From the IMG/VR virus record IMGVR_UViG_3300037132_000160, positions 1 through 28,214 of that record: a DNA stretch of 28,214 nucleotides, one strand, 5' to 3'. This document shows positions 5,500 to 12,504 of the stretch, one piece after another (position 1 is the first letter of the stretch; the number at the start of each line of letters is the position of its first letter). The notes under the pieces are model-generated. The model was not told where the DNA came from. It made no database searches and saw only the letters and a list, made by a program, of their open reading frames with translations. The position numbers were made by a program, and so were the translations under genes. The DNA comes from a virus.

Positions 5500-6053
5500 T
5501 TCGCGCCGCCTTTCTTCGCGGCCTTGGCGGCTTTGCGCTCGGCCTTCGCGACGGCCTCAGCTTCTTTCTGGCGGAGCGCGGCGGCCAGCTCCACCGAGAG
5601 CGCCGGAGCCTTCGCGTTCACGTTGAAGCACGACGAAAAGAGCGAGAGCAAGCGGCTCTGAACTTTGGAATTGAAGCCGCCGACGGCCAGCTTCAGCGTG
5701 CCGGCCGCATCCTTGCGCAGCGTGTGCTTCACCTTGCGCTCGAAGAGTTCGGTGAAGACCTTGGGCAGCTTGAGGCGCGACAACTCGCTCTGCAACTCAC
5801 CAACCGGAGCCTCCATGATCTCGACGGTGGAGGCCACTGTGGCGTCGGCGATGTAGAGCGTGCCTTCCAGACGCGTGGTCTTTTCAGCGTTGGCGGGTGT
5901 GTAGCCGTAATCCTGCACGGCTTCCAGCAGCGCGCCTTTGGCGGTGGAGAATTTCTGCTGCGCACCCTCGACTGCAGCTCTCGCCGCATCGAAGTTCATG
6001 CAGAGACCGTCGATCACTTCGGGAGTGGGCGGTTGTTTCTTATTCGGAGTCAT
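5496..6053 (-). CDS. Hypothetical early protein with Lys/Ala-rich tail
   Basis: 185 aa. Mixed helical protein: an N-terminal coiled segment (FDAARAAVEGAQQKFSTAKG), then GTLYIADATVASTVEIMEA and a long basic segment up to LRKDAAGTLKLAVGGFN. The last 45 residues are a Lys/Ala/Glu helix ending in KAERKAAKAAKKGGAK, which suggests nucleic-acid association. The ATG at 6053 overlaps the preceding gene by 14 bases; upstream codons to 6275 are shadow. By size and position it could fill the role of a Mu Gam-type early protein, but the sequence blocks of Gam are not seen, so no such name is given. Confidence 0.6.
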   Translation of the reverse strand: MTPNKKQPPTPEVIDGLCMNFDAARAAVEGAQQKFSTAKGALLEAVQDYGYTPANAEKTTRLEGTLYIADATVASTVEIMEAPVGELQSELSRLKLPKVFTELFERKVKHTLRKDAAGTLKLAVGGFNSKVQSRLLSLFSSCFNVNAKAPALSVELAAALRQKEAEAVAKAERKAAKAAKKGGAK

Positions 6054-6318
6054 GGTCAGCCTCGCTTTTCTGAATTGCTTTGAAGGTTTCGTTGAGGTCG
6101 TCGAGATAGCGGGAGAGCCGCGTGTGGCAGCAGCCCTGGCCGCAGATTTCTTCGTAGGTGAAAAGTGGATTGCGGTCTGGGTCTGTGGCCTCGATCGGCT
6201 GAAAGAGAATACCTTCGAAGCCCGGCTTGACGATGGCGAAGATCCAGTGATTCGTGTTGAGCTTCGGAGCGCCACAGACTCGGCAGATAAACGGTGGAGC
6301 TTGCAGAGGAATGAGCAT
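6040..6318 (-). CDS. Small zinc-binding-like protein
   Basis: 92 aa. C12-x2-C15 followed by GAPKLNTNHW and a second cluster C59, C63, C64, H65 (CGQGCCHTR) make a probable zinc site with the ligand pairs far apart, as in split zinc ribbons. The C-terminus is helical (RLSRYLDDLNETFKAIQK). ATG at 6318 shares one base with the upstream stop, and its end overlaps the next gene by 14 bases. The pattern resembles small phage proteins of unknown function that handle nucleic acids. Confidence 0.6.
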   Translation of the reverse strand: MLIPLQAPPFICRVCGAPKLNTNHWIFAIVKPGFEGILFQPIEATDPDRNPLFTYEEICGQGCCHTRLSRYLDDLNETFKAIQKSEADHDSE

Positions 6319-6590
6319 CAGTTCACCACCTCAACTTTTGGCGAGCAGCGCATGGCCATGTCGATGGCGGCGTGTGCCGGCTCCATGTTGCGCAAGATGG
6401 CCTTGGCGACGGGCACCGGCACGCCGCCGAACTCATCAATGCAATCGAGCGCGAGCTGCATGTCGGCGCACAGCGTTTTGAGGCAATCGCCGAACTCGGA
6501 GGGAATGGCGGTCACAGCCTTGGCGCTTACGCATTGCGGCTTGCCGTGCTGGTCGATGTAGACCATGCGATTCTGAGGCTGGTTGCTCAA
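6318..6590 (-). CDS. Small hypothetical protein
   Basis: 90 aa. The start (RMVYIDQHGKPQCVSAKAV) suggests a short beta hairpin, and the rest is helical with scattered cysteines and methionines (CLKTLCADMQLALDCIDEFGG). A TTG at 6590 overlaps the upstream stop (TTGA). No family is recognised; the call rests on coupling to both neighbours and on the absence of any competing frame. Confidence 0.5.
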   Translation of the reverse strand: MSNQPQNRMVYIDQHGKPQCVSAKAVTAIPSEFGDCLKTLCADMQLALDCIDEFGGVPVPVAKAILRNMEPAHAAIDMAMRCSPKVEVVN

Positions 6591-6811
6591 TTCGCGCCTC
6601 CGATTTTGTCGAGTTCCAGCTTCGCCTTATCGAGGAAAGCGTTGATGGAACCGCTGATCCCGCGGGCTTTTCCAAGCTCATAAGCCACGCCGGGCACGGA
6701 ATTGCCGCCGTTCAAGTCCATGCGGATCAGCCGCTCGACCTGGGCTTGAAGCTCCTCGGTGCGAATCGCCGTTTGTCGCAGAAAGTTGTCGAGCGCTTTG
6801 GTGTCTCTCAC
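6587..6811 (-). CDS. Small helical protein
   Basis: 74 aa, two helices around a Gly/Asn-rich turn (LNGGNSVPGVAYELGKARG); the first (ALDNFLRQTAIRTEELQAQV) and last (SINAFLDKAKLELDK) helices could form a small bundle. The GTG at 6811 is chosen because it overlaps the upstream stop as GTGA and has GGAGGT eight bases before it; the longer frame back to 7015 is shadow of the neighbouring gene. Function not recognised. Confidence 0.6.
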   Translation of the reverse strand: MRDTKALDNFLRQTAIRTEELQAQVERLIRMDLNGGNSVPGVAYELGKARGISGSINAFLDKAKLELDKIGGAN

Positions 6812-7113
6812 CGGCCACCTCCTAGCACGCGCTCGACGGCGCCGCCGGGCAGAAAAGCCGCGCCGATCTCGACAGCGAAGTAAAGAGCGGCCGCGATCAC
6901 TGCCGCCTTCGTCCAGAGATCGCAGAGCTTGTGCAGGTGCGCCGAGGGTGTCCAGACTTCCCAGAAGGCTGCCCAGCGGCGCAGACAAGCCCAACGTGTA
7001 CGCCGACGCACGCATAGGATTCTGGCGAGCGGGTACTCACGCATGGAGACTTCCAAATCTTCCGCGGACTCGATGATGAGGTTTTTGCCGGTGCCGAAAA
7101 ATAGCCTTTTCAT
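6808..7113 (-). CDS. Small protein with one membrane segment
   Basis: 101 aa. It has a basic, Trp/Arg-rich middle (VRRRTRWACLRRWAAFW) and one hydrophobic helix at about 68-89 (KAAVIAAALYFAVEIGAAFL), so it is likely anchored in the inner membrane by its C-terminal half. It directly follows the transposition ATPase gene (ATGA overlap at 7110-7113). The function is unknown; its position would suit a membrane-acting early protein such as one against superinfection, but nothing in the sequence proves this. Confidence 0.55.
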   Translation of the reverse strand: MKRLFFGTGKNLIIESAEDLEVSMREYPLARILCVRRRTRWACLRRWAAFWEVWTPSAHLHKLCDLWTKAAVIAAALYFAVEIGAAFLPGGAVERVLGGGR

Positions 7114-8072
7114 GCCACTGCCTCAACTTTCTCGGCGCTGTCGATCTGGAGGGCCAGGCCTTGGCGGATCTCGCGGATGCCGGCCATGAGACGCCCAATG
7201 CTGATGTAGCGCTGGGTCTTGCGGTCCACGCGGACGCTGATGGAGGCCAGCTCAATCTGCCGGCGAATCTCCCCGGCATCGAGCGCCATGCCGGCGAGTT
7301 CGGATTTCAAAATTCCGGCAGCTTCGTCGGCAGTGACGGCGGGCAGAGTGATTTTGTCGGAGATGCGGCGCTCAAGCTGTTCGAGCCGCCCAGCAAAGTC
7401 CGCGAAAATGCGATCCAGCTCATGGCTGCCGGCGAAGCACAGCGAGAAGCGCGGCTCCTCGTCGAGCAGTTCGCGGACAACCTCCATGCAATCGATGGAG
7501 AGATGCTGCGCTTCATCGAAGTAGAGAACCACGCGCGCCCCGCGAAAATCCCAGCGCAGATTGTGAATGGCGCGGTCGATGGCCGTGTGCGCCTCGGTTC
7601 CACAGGCGGTGGCCACGCGCTTCATTAAATCTCTGGGACAGATGCGGGCCCTGCAGTAAACGCGAAAGATGTAGGTCTTCTCTTTGGCGACACGCTGCGC
7701 GTTGTGCTGCGCAATGAGGTAGCGTGCAATGTCCGTCTTGCCCGAACCCGGCGGCGCATAGCACATGAAGATCTGCGGCCGCTCCAGCAGGCGTGTAAAA
7801 ACTGAACGCATGATCTTGACCGCGCCGGTCTCGTAAAGATTGCCGGCCCAGGCATCGGACTCCAGCGGAAAGCGGTCAACAAAATTCAGGATGGCGGCGC
7901 AGATGTGGCTGGCGTCGGTGATGTGCGCATAGCGTCCGTTGCGGAACTGTGCGAAGGTGTTCGGCGAGTAGCCGATTCTGCGCGCGAAATCCTCCGGGCT
8001 CATGCCGGATTGCGTCAGGTAATCGATGGCCAGCTTCTGCACTCTTGCCGCGCCGTGGTCTTGATCGGTCAT
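7110..8072 (-). CDS. AAA+ ATPase, transposition protein of the MuB/TnpB type
   Basis: 320 aa. Residues 20-46 form a lambda-repressor-like HTH (GMSPEDFARRIGYSPNTFAQ), as in MuB. The AAA+ core follows with Walker A APPGSGKT (106-113), Walker B VVLYFDEAQH (181-190) and a sensor region near LCFAGSHELD. In Mu, MuB binds target DNA in an ATP-dependent manner, brings it to the transposase and gives target immunity. Start ATG at 8072 overlaps the transposase stop as ATGA, so the two are co-translated. BcepMu-type versions resemble ExeA/TniB-like ATPases, and this one looks more like that group than like MuB proper. The family call is firm. Confidence 0.93.
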   Translation of the reverse strand: MTDQDHGAARVQKLAIDYLTQSGMSPEDFARRIGYSPNTFAQFRNGRYAHITDASHICAAILNFVDRFPLESDAWAGNLYETGAVKIMRSVFTRLLERPQIFMCYAPPGSGKTDIARYLIAQHNAQRVAKEKTYIFRVYCRARICPRDLMKRVATACGTEAHTAIDRAIHNLRWDFRGARVVLYFDEAQHLSIDCMEVVRELLDEEPRFSLCFAGSHELDRIFADFAGRLEQLERRISDKITLPAVTADEAAGILKSELAGMALDAGEIRRQIELASISVRVDRKTQRYISIGRLMAGIREIRQGLALQIDSAEKVEAVA

Positions 8073-9928
8073 GCTTTCCTCTCCGAAAAAAAGATGCGTG
8101 CTGCCTCAGCCGGCGTCGGTGGCCGGTCTAAGGGGTGATTGTCGGGGGACAGTTTTGCGAGGTGGGGATTGCGCTGGGTAATTACGTCAGAAATATCGGT
8201 ATCGGCTGGGAGTTGCAGCCGCCGGGCCATTTGCTCAAGCGGCGAGAGCGCGCCGTTTTGCCGCGCAACCAGGCTGATTGTGCCCAGCGCTTCGCGCGTC
8301 TGCTTTTCGAGGTGGCGGCGCTGCCTCATGCTCTCGGAGATCAGCGACTGTGTGTGCGGGTCGCTGGGCGCGAAGCGCACGAGTTCCTCGCTTTGAAGGG
8401 CGCAGATAAAGTTGCCGTCGAGATCGAGCGCGGCGGCGTCTTCCGGCGCGCCTGGCTCGTAGGCGATCAAGATGTCGCATTGATTCAGATTGTGCAGCGC
8501 GGCGAAGCCGGCCTGGTCAGCGGGCACGTAGCGGCGATTATTCAAACGAACAGCACATTCCTGAACGATTCTGCGCTCGTGCTCCGCCATGAGCAGGGCC
8601 AGCGTGGCCGGATCGGGCGCGGGGCGCTGGTTGGGGTTGAGATTGTTTTCAAAAACTTGGCGTGGTGTGCCACCGTCCATGCCAATTCCCGTGTGGGGCG
8701 AATCTGAGTATTCCTCCATCCAGGCCAGGCAGGCGGCGATGAAGACTGAAGCCTTCGGATGCTTCGACTCGGCAACGCGGCCATGGCGGGCCAGCTTGCG
8801 GTGTTCCATCATCGCGAGTGAAGTTGAATCGGGACGCGTGAAGGGGCTGCCTGTGGTGTAAGTGTTCCAGCATTTATCGAAGTGCTCGTGGACGGTGCCC
8901 CAGAAGCGCTCTATGTGCTTTGCCTGCCCGTGATACGGCGCGCAATGCGTCAAGGCAGTTCCCACCCGCGCCAGAAAGCCGGTGGCCTCGATGGACTCAA
9001 GCTCAGCCTTCCGCCAATCCTGTGGGGCCAGCGGCGAGTCCATCATGTAGCCGGGCCGCGCTCCCTTTCCCACTTTGCGATAGTCTTTTCCGTTGTCAAC
9101 GTAGACGCATTCAGGAGGGCCGTACTTCGTGATGCCGCGGCGCATGGCTGCGGCGATGGAGCGGCTGCTCCCTTCCCAGCACCAGCTCGCGCCCATCGGC
9201 ATCCGTGAGCGATAGTCCAGCCATGCTGTGAGCCGTATGCGGACCGGCGAACCCCACTCGACATTAGCAAAGCAATCGTTCGCGCACTCGACGTCGTGGA
9301 TCATGTGATCCCCAACCCAGACGGCGTTGGCGTACACATCCGTGAAGCCGCGCGTCAGGTAGGGGCTCATGCGTTCCTGATATGCCTTTCGGCCTTCACG
9401 GGCGTAAACAACGAGCGACGGCGGCATGGATTTCAGCCATGCGCGCACGGTTTCGTACGAAGGCAACGCGTCGACAGGAATCTCGATCATCGCGTGATCG
9501 CGGACAATGGCTTCGTGGCAGACGCGGCAGGACATGCGCTGATCCAAAAAAAGGTAGGCTGAGAGCCAAGCTGCCTTCGGGTAGGATTCAAAAAAGCGGG
9601 AAGTATTCTTGTCGCGCCGAGGTTTATCCGCCAAAGCCGCGAAGCCGCCTGCCTTGTGCGCGCGCAGCCAGTTGTAGAGCGTGCCGCGGGAAATGCCGTT
9701 TGTCTCTGCGGCAAACTCGACCATCCTGGATGCGCTCGTGATCGGTGTCCCATCTCTCAATTGCAGACGGCCAAAACGCGCAGGATCGCGTTGGTATTCG
9801 AGAATCTGCTGAACTACGGAAAGCCGCTGGGAGGCTTGCTCCTGGTCTCGCGGCGAAGGCAGCAAGACACGCTGCGGAGCGGCCACGGGAAAAGGAATTG
9901 CCAAAGGGATCGCCAATTGAGTGCTCAC
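8069..9928 (-). CDS. DDE transposase, MuA role (Tn552/IS481-like integrase core)
   Basis: 619 aa. An HTH lies at about 75-100 (ISRGTLYNWLRAHKAGG). The RNase H-like core has D207 (WVGDHMIHD), D278 (VYVDNGKDYR) and E340 (GQAKHIERFWGTVHEHF), with 61 residues between the second Asp and the Glu; this is the catalytic triad for strand cutting and joining. After the core comes a MuA-like C-terminal beta-barrel (NNRRYVPADQAGF, DILIAYEPG) and a C-terminal helical tail that could contact the ATPase. GTG at 9928 overlaps the J-domain gene stop (GTGA). It carries out replicative transposition and integration of the phage and should recognise the repeats near 704-995. Confidence 0.95.
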   Translation of the reverse strand: MSTQLAIPLAIPFPVAAPQRVLLPSPRDQEQASQRLSVVQQILEYQRDPARFGRLQLRDGTPITSASRMVEFAAETNGISRGTLYNWLRAHKAGGFAALADKPRRDKNTSRFFESYPKAAWLSAYLFLDQRMSCRVCHEAIVRDHAMIEIPVDALPSYETVRAWLKSMPPSLVVYAREGRKAYQERMSPYLTRGFTDVYANAVWVGDHMIHDVECANDCFANVEWGSPVRIRLTAWLDYRSRMPMGASWCWEGSSRSIAAAMRRGITKYGPPECVYVDNGKDYRKVGKGARPGYMMDSPLAPQDWRKAELESIEATGFLARVGTALTHCAPYHGQAKHIERFWGTVHEHFDKCWNTYTTGSPFTRPDSTSLAMMEHRKLARHGRVAESKHPKASVFIAACLAWMEEYSDSPHTGIGMDGGTPRQVFENNLNPNQRPAPDPATLALLMAEHERRIVQECAVRLNNRRYVPADQAGFAALHNLNQCDILIAYEPGAPEDAAALDLDGNFICALQSEELVRFAPSDPHTQSLISESMRQRRHLEKQTREALGTISLVARQNGALSPLEQMARRLQLPADTDISDVITQRNPHLAKLSPDNHPLDRPPTPAEAARIFFSERKA

Positions 9929-10557
9929 TGGCTCACCTCGGCGAGAGCTTCTGTCCGAGCCCTGTTCAGCTCGCTCATGGCTTCATTGCTTCCGCCGCGA
10001 TCTGGGTGACGGTCATTGGCGAGCGAGCGGAAGTTAGCCTCGATCACCGCTCTGGATGCATCTCTCCGCACTCCAAGCACATCCCACCAATCGCGTTCGG
10101 TCTTGGCCGGCAACGCCGCAAAACCTCGGAAGGTGCGCTCCTGCACCTGTGCTCCGCCATGGCGCTCGATGGCGCGCATGGCCTCCAGGGTGGCCGCCAC
10201 GGCCGCCAGGTTGTCCGCAACAGATTTGTATATGTCGATAGCCATGCACTGCATTGGCGCGTTCTGGCTCTTGCGCCAGTAAACGGCGGCTCCAGGGTCG
10301 GATGGTTCTCGCTGGTCGGAGCGAGGCATACCGTCCAGGCGCGTCGGCACATTGGTGGAGATGAGCACATCGTCGCGGCTGATCTTCATGGAGGCAAGTT
10401 GCTGGAGGGTTCGCTGAATTCCATCCATAACCGAAACGCCGTGCCGGGCTGTCTTGAAGTGCCCATTTTTGCGGGTGTCGCTTGCAGCGCGTCCCCAGCC
10501 GTCAGGCCAGCAGAGCGGATAATTTGTCAATGAAAAACGGCGATTCTCAGTTTTCAA
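9925..10557 (-). CDS. Phage J-domain (DnaJ-like) protein
   Basis: 210 aa. The C-terminal residues 156-207 form a J domain: DWWDVLGVRRDASRAVIEA, with the HPD motif at 184-186 in RHPDRGGS, then a helix. The N-terminus has NYPLCWPDGW, a pattern seen at the start of similar phage J proteins, followed by a helical region of unknown role. A J domain recruits and stimulates DnaK, so the protein probably links the host Hsp70 system to a phage complex. It sits between a membrane enzyme gene and the transposase, and overlaps both by four bases. Transposase-DNA complexes of Mu are taken apart by the chaperone ClpX; use of DnaK for a similar step is only a hypothesis. Confidence 0.85.
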   Translation of the reverse strand: MKTENRRFSLTNYPLCWPDGWGRAASDTRKNGHFKTARHGVSVMDGIQRTLQQLASMKISRDDVLISTNVPTRLDGMPRSDQREPSDPGAAVYWRKSQNAPMQCMAIDIYKSVADNLAAVAATLEAMRAIERHGGAQVQERTFRGFAALPAKTERDWWDVLGVRRDASRAVIEANFRSLANDRHPDRGGSNEAMSELNRARTEALAEVSQ

Positions 10558-11366
10558 GCTGCCCCCACGAGCTGCTGGTCAAGAAAGGTTTCTGAGTGTT
10601 GGCTGGCCGCCGAGCGCGCCGCAAATCTATCCACAGCCCAAACCACCGCTGCGGTGTAAGGCACGGCGCAGAGCAGATCGAAAAGATAATGTTGTCCGCT
10701 GGCTAATGTGGAGAGAACGATCAGCGCGGCGTAGACGCCGCCGATGGCGCGGCCCCAGGGCCAACGCCGTAAAAACCAGAGGACCAGCAGAGCACTCGAC
10801 ATGTGAACGGAAGGCACTCCGTTGGGCGCCGCGGAGATGGCCAGCAGATGCGGAACAAGGCCCGCTAGCGGCAGAGCTGGAAACGATGGAAACGCGAATG
10901 CCGGACCGCAGACTGGGAAGAGGAGATAGATCGGCAGGGCGGCAAAGAGGTTCAGCAGGAAGGTCTGCGCCACGCGAATCGCTTCCCGCTCGGGGCGCAA
11001 AAGCAGCGTCGCCGCGAAGGCGCCGAGCATGGCCAAGGGCAGTAGGCCGTAACTCACACTGACCAGAATCTTGAGCCAGAGATGTGCGGCCGCGAGCTGA
11101 CCCAGGTGGAAGCTCGGCGAGCCGACGACCGCATCGATCCTGTAGATGAAGAGATCGAGTTTGAGCGGGCGTAGCTGCGAAAGCGAGTTGGCTGTCAACT
11201 GCGAGAGGATACCGGCGGGTTCGATCAGCAGCGCGGCAACGAAAAGCCATTCTGTCTGTTTGCGCGCGGCGGGAGAGAGAAACCAGCGCACGGCCAGCAG
11301 GGGAACGAGAAGAGCGACGAAGCCAAAGCCAGGAAAAGTAATCAGGAAGGCGACGAAAGGGCTCAT
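10554..11366 (-). CDS. PAP2-superfamily integral membrane enzyme (PAP2_3 / Aur1-like)
   Basis: 270 aa with about six hydrophobic segments. The two conserved blocks are GVPSVHMS (183-190, His188) and SGQHYLFD (223-230, His226 and Asp230), the catalytic motifs of PAP2-type phosphatases and inositol-phosphoryl transferases; the first lies before a membrane segment and the second after one, as expected. The active site would face the outer side of the inner membrane and act on a lipid phosphate or lipid-linked headgroup. Such an enzyme is unusual inside an early phage operon ahead of the transposase; it overlaps its neighbours as ATGA and TTGA. Lipid or receptor alteration in lysogen or infected cell is an inference. 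Substrate unknown. Confidence 0.83.
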   Translation of the reverse strand: MSPFVAFLITFPGFGFVALLVPLLAVRWFLSPAARKQTEWLFVAALLIEPAGILSQLTANSLSQLRPLKLDLFIYRIDAVVGSPSFHLGQLAAAHLWLKILVSVSYGLLPLAMLGAFAATLLLRPEREAIRVAQTFLLNLFAALPIYLLFPVCGPAFAFPSFPALPLAGLVPHLLAISAAPNGVPSVHMSSALLVLWFLRRWPWGRAIGGVYAALIVLSTLASGQHYLFDLLCAVPYTAAVVWAVDRFAARSAASQHSETFLDQQLVGAA

Positions 11367-11539
11367 ACTTTCGCCCCGATCTTTGCTGCGCGTTCGCGGC
11401 GCTGGATGGCTTTGAGTTCAGCCCTGATGGCGGACCATGTGCGCAAAACCTGCAGGTCAGATTGCACGGCGGCGATCAGAAATCGGCCGGGGCAACCGAA
11501 AAAGTGCCTGGTGATGCGGCGTGCAGAGAGGTTTTTCAT
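11363..11539 (-). CDS. Small basic protein (58 aa)
   Basis: Translating the minus strand from the ATG at 11539 gives 58 aa (MKNLSARRITRHFFG, ending in AKIGAKV), rich in Arg and Lys, with a helical segment WSAIRAELKAIQRRERAAK. It overlaps the HTH gene stop as ATGA and its own stop overlaps the PAP2 ATG as ATGA, so it is locked between two coupled genes. It is short and unrecognised; coupling on both sides is the support. It may bind nucleic acid by charge, though this is weak. Confidence 0.6.
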   Translation of the reverse strand: MKNLSARRITRHFFGCPGRFLIAAVQSDLQVLRTWSAIRAELKAIQRRERAAKIGAKV

Positions 11540-11760
11540 GCCGCCTTCTTATGGAGAACTTTTTCTATGAGTGAAATTTCCCGGCGGACGGCTTTGTGGA
11601 CTCTGGCCGAGATGGACTGCCCTTTAATCACGCGGCAGACGAAAGAGAGGCTCACCTGGAGCTTTCGGGCGACCCTGGTCGGCAAACCACGGTAAAAAAG
11701 CGCTCGTGCAATCGGCGCTGGCTTCGTGCTACGCTTCGACTGGTACACAGACTGAACCAT
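11536..11760 (-). CDS. Small HTH protein, Cro/Ner-like position
   Basis: 74 aa. Residues about 29-47 (RVARKLQVSLSFVCRVIKG) look like a helix-turn-helix, in a basic protein with a flexible N-terminus. It is the first gene of the leftward operon, transcribed from a promoter whose -10 lies only nine bases before the ATG, so the message would be nearly leaderless and no ribosome site is visible. In Mu the first early gene is ner, a small negative regulator that opposes the repressor; the same place and fold suggest a similar role here, but this is by position. The start could also lie further in at a GTG. Confidence 0.68.
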   Translation of the reverse strand: MVQSVYQSKRSTKPAPIARALFYRGLPTRVARKLQVSLSFVCRVIKGQSISARVHKAVRREISLIEKVLHKKAA

Positions 11761-11790
11761 ACAGCATAAGATATACAGCGCCGCTGTATA
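11759..11790. promoter_or_regulatory. Operator: perfect palindrome with an extra half-site
   Basis: TATACAGCG (11772-11780), a single C, and CGCTGTATA (11782-11790) form a perfect 9+1+9 palindrome. A further ATACAGC half-site lies at 11759-11765, fourteen bases from the matching part of the palindrome. The site sits between the divergent repressor and early genes, where a lysogeny repressor should bind. The binding protein is inferred to be the S24 repressor and/or the small HTH protein. Confidence 0.75.
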
Positions 11791-11798
11791 CGTGTCAA
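11770..11798 (-). promoter_or_regulatory. Early leftward promoter
   Basis: On the minus strand, TTGACA (11798-11793), a 17-base spacer and TATATC (11775-11770) make a near-consensus sigma-70 promoter. The palindromic operator fills the spacer and overlaps the -10 box, so repressor binding would block RNA polymerase directly. Transcription should begin around 11763. Confidence 0.7.
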
Positions 11799-11807
11799 GT
11801 CTTTTTT

Positions 11808-12497
11808 ATGACCACATCGACTCGCCTAGATTCCGAAGCTGCCGACCACATCACGAAGTGGAGGCAAACCCTTGGAATAAAGCGGCTTGAGGCCAGCAAG
11901 CTCCTCGGGGTGACAAAACAGGCAGTCTCAAATTGGGAACTAAGCGTTAATGAGCCCAGGAAGGAAATATATGCGCGCATGGCTGAACGGAGTTCAGGCA
12001 GCGAAAAGCAGTGGTTTCTTTCAAAAATAGGTCTCTCGATCAATGATGCAGAGGCACTCGCCGGAACCGCTGCCCCAATCGTTCCGGATGGAGAAGGCAT
12101 CGAAATCAAAGTATTTAAGTCTGCCGGTGCTGGGTCTTTTCGCTCGGTGGACGACATCCCCGATCACAGCGTAATTTTCCCGCGTCAGTGGTTGCCCACA
12201 ACTCAAAAGTTGGTTGGATTGGTGGTCGAAGGGGATTCGATGTCGCCGCTCATTGAGACGGGCTTCATCGTCATCGTGGACAGGACAAAGAAATCGAAGG
12301 CTGCTGCACTGAATCACATTGTCGCCGTGGGCGATGGAGATGGCGTAGCGATAAGATGGCTGCTGGAGATTGATGGTGATCTCTTGCTCCAACCGCATAA
12401 TAGGAATATCGAGAATCGAGCTGTCCCGGTAAGACCTGACACGCGGATCATCGGGGTTGTGATCAAGTGGATTGGCCAGCCGCCGGTCAGAAAGTGA
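11808..12497 (+). CDS. S24/LexA-type phage repressor
   Basis: 229 aa. The N-terminal XRE-type HTH covers about 13-50 (LEASKLLGVTKQAVSNWELS). The C-terminal S24 domain begins at SAGAGS (105-110), has GDSMSP with the nucleophile Ser144, and ends with IIGVVIKW. The Lys that normally pairs with the Ser is Arg183 here (VAIRWL, aligned with TFKKL of lambda CI), so self-cleavage may be lost or altered. The ATG at 11808 is used because upstream codons would run through the operator; no ribosome site is visible before it. It should bind the adjacent palindrome to keep the early operon off. Divergent placement supports this. Confidence 0.9.
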   Translation: MTTSTRLDSEAADHITKWRQTLGIKRLEASKLLGVTKQAVSNWELSVNEPRKEIYARMAERSSGSEKQWFLSKIGLSINDAEALAGTAAPIVPDGEGIEIKVFKSAGAGSFRSVDDIPDHSVIFPRQWLPTTQKLVGLVVEGDSMSPLIETGFIVIVDRTKKSKAAALNHIVAVGDGDGVAIRWLLEIDGDLLLQPHNRNIENRAVPVRPDTRIIGVVIKWIGQPPVRK

Positions 12498-12504
12498 GGA
12501 CGTG

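Noticed and set aside
5496-6053. Mu Gam (host nuclease inhibitor) homologue
   Set aside because: Size and operon place fit, but the conserved Gam blocks are not visible, so the name is not given.
11461-11475. ATTGCAC followed by GGCGGCG, like the end repeat core, near the control region (a Mu-type internal enhancer site)
   Set aside because: One base shorter than the repeats, single, without the flanking match, and inside a coding frame; chance is likely.
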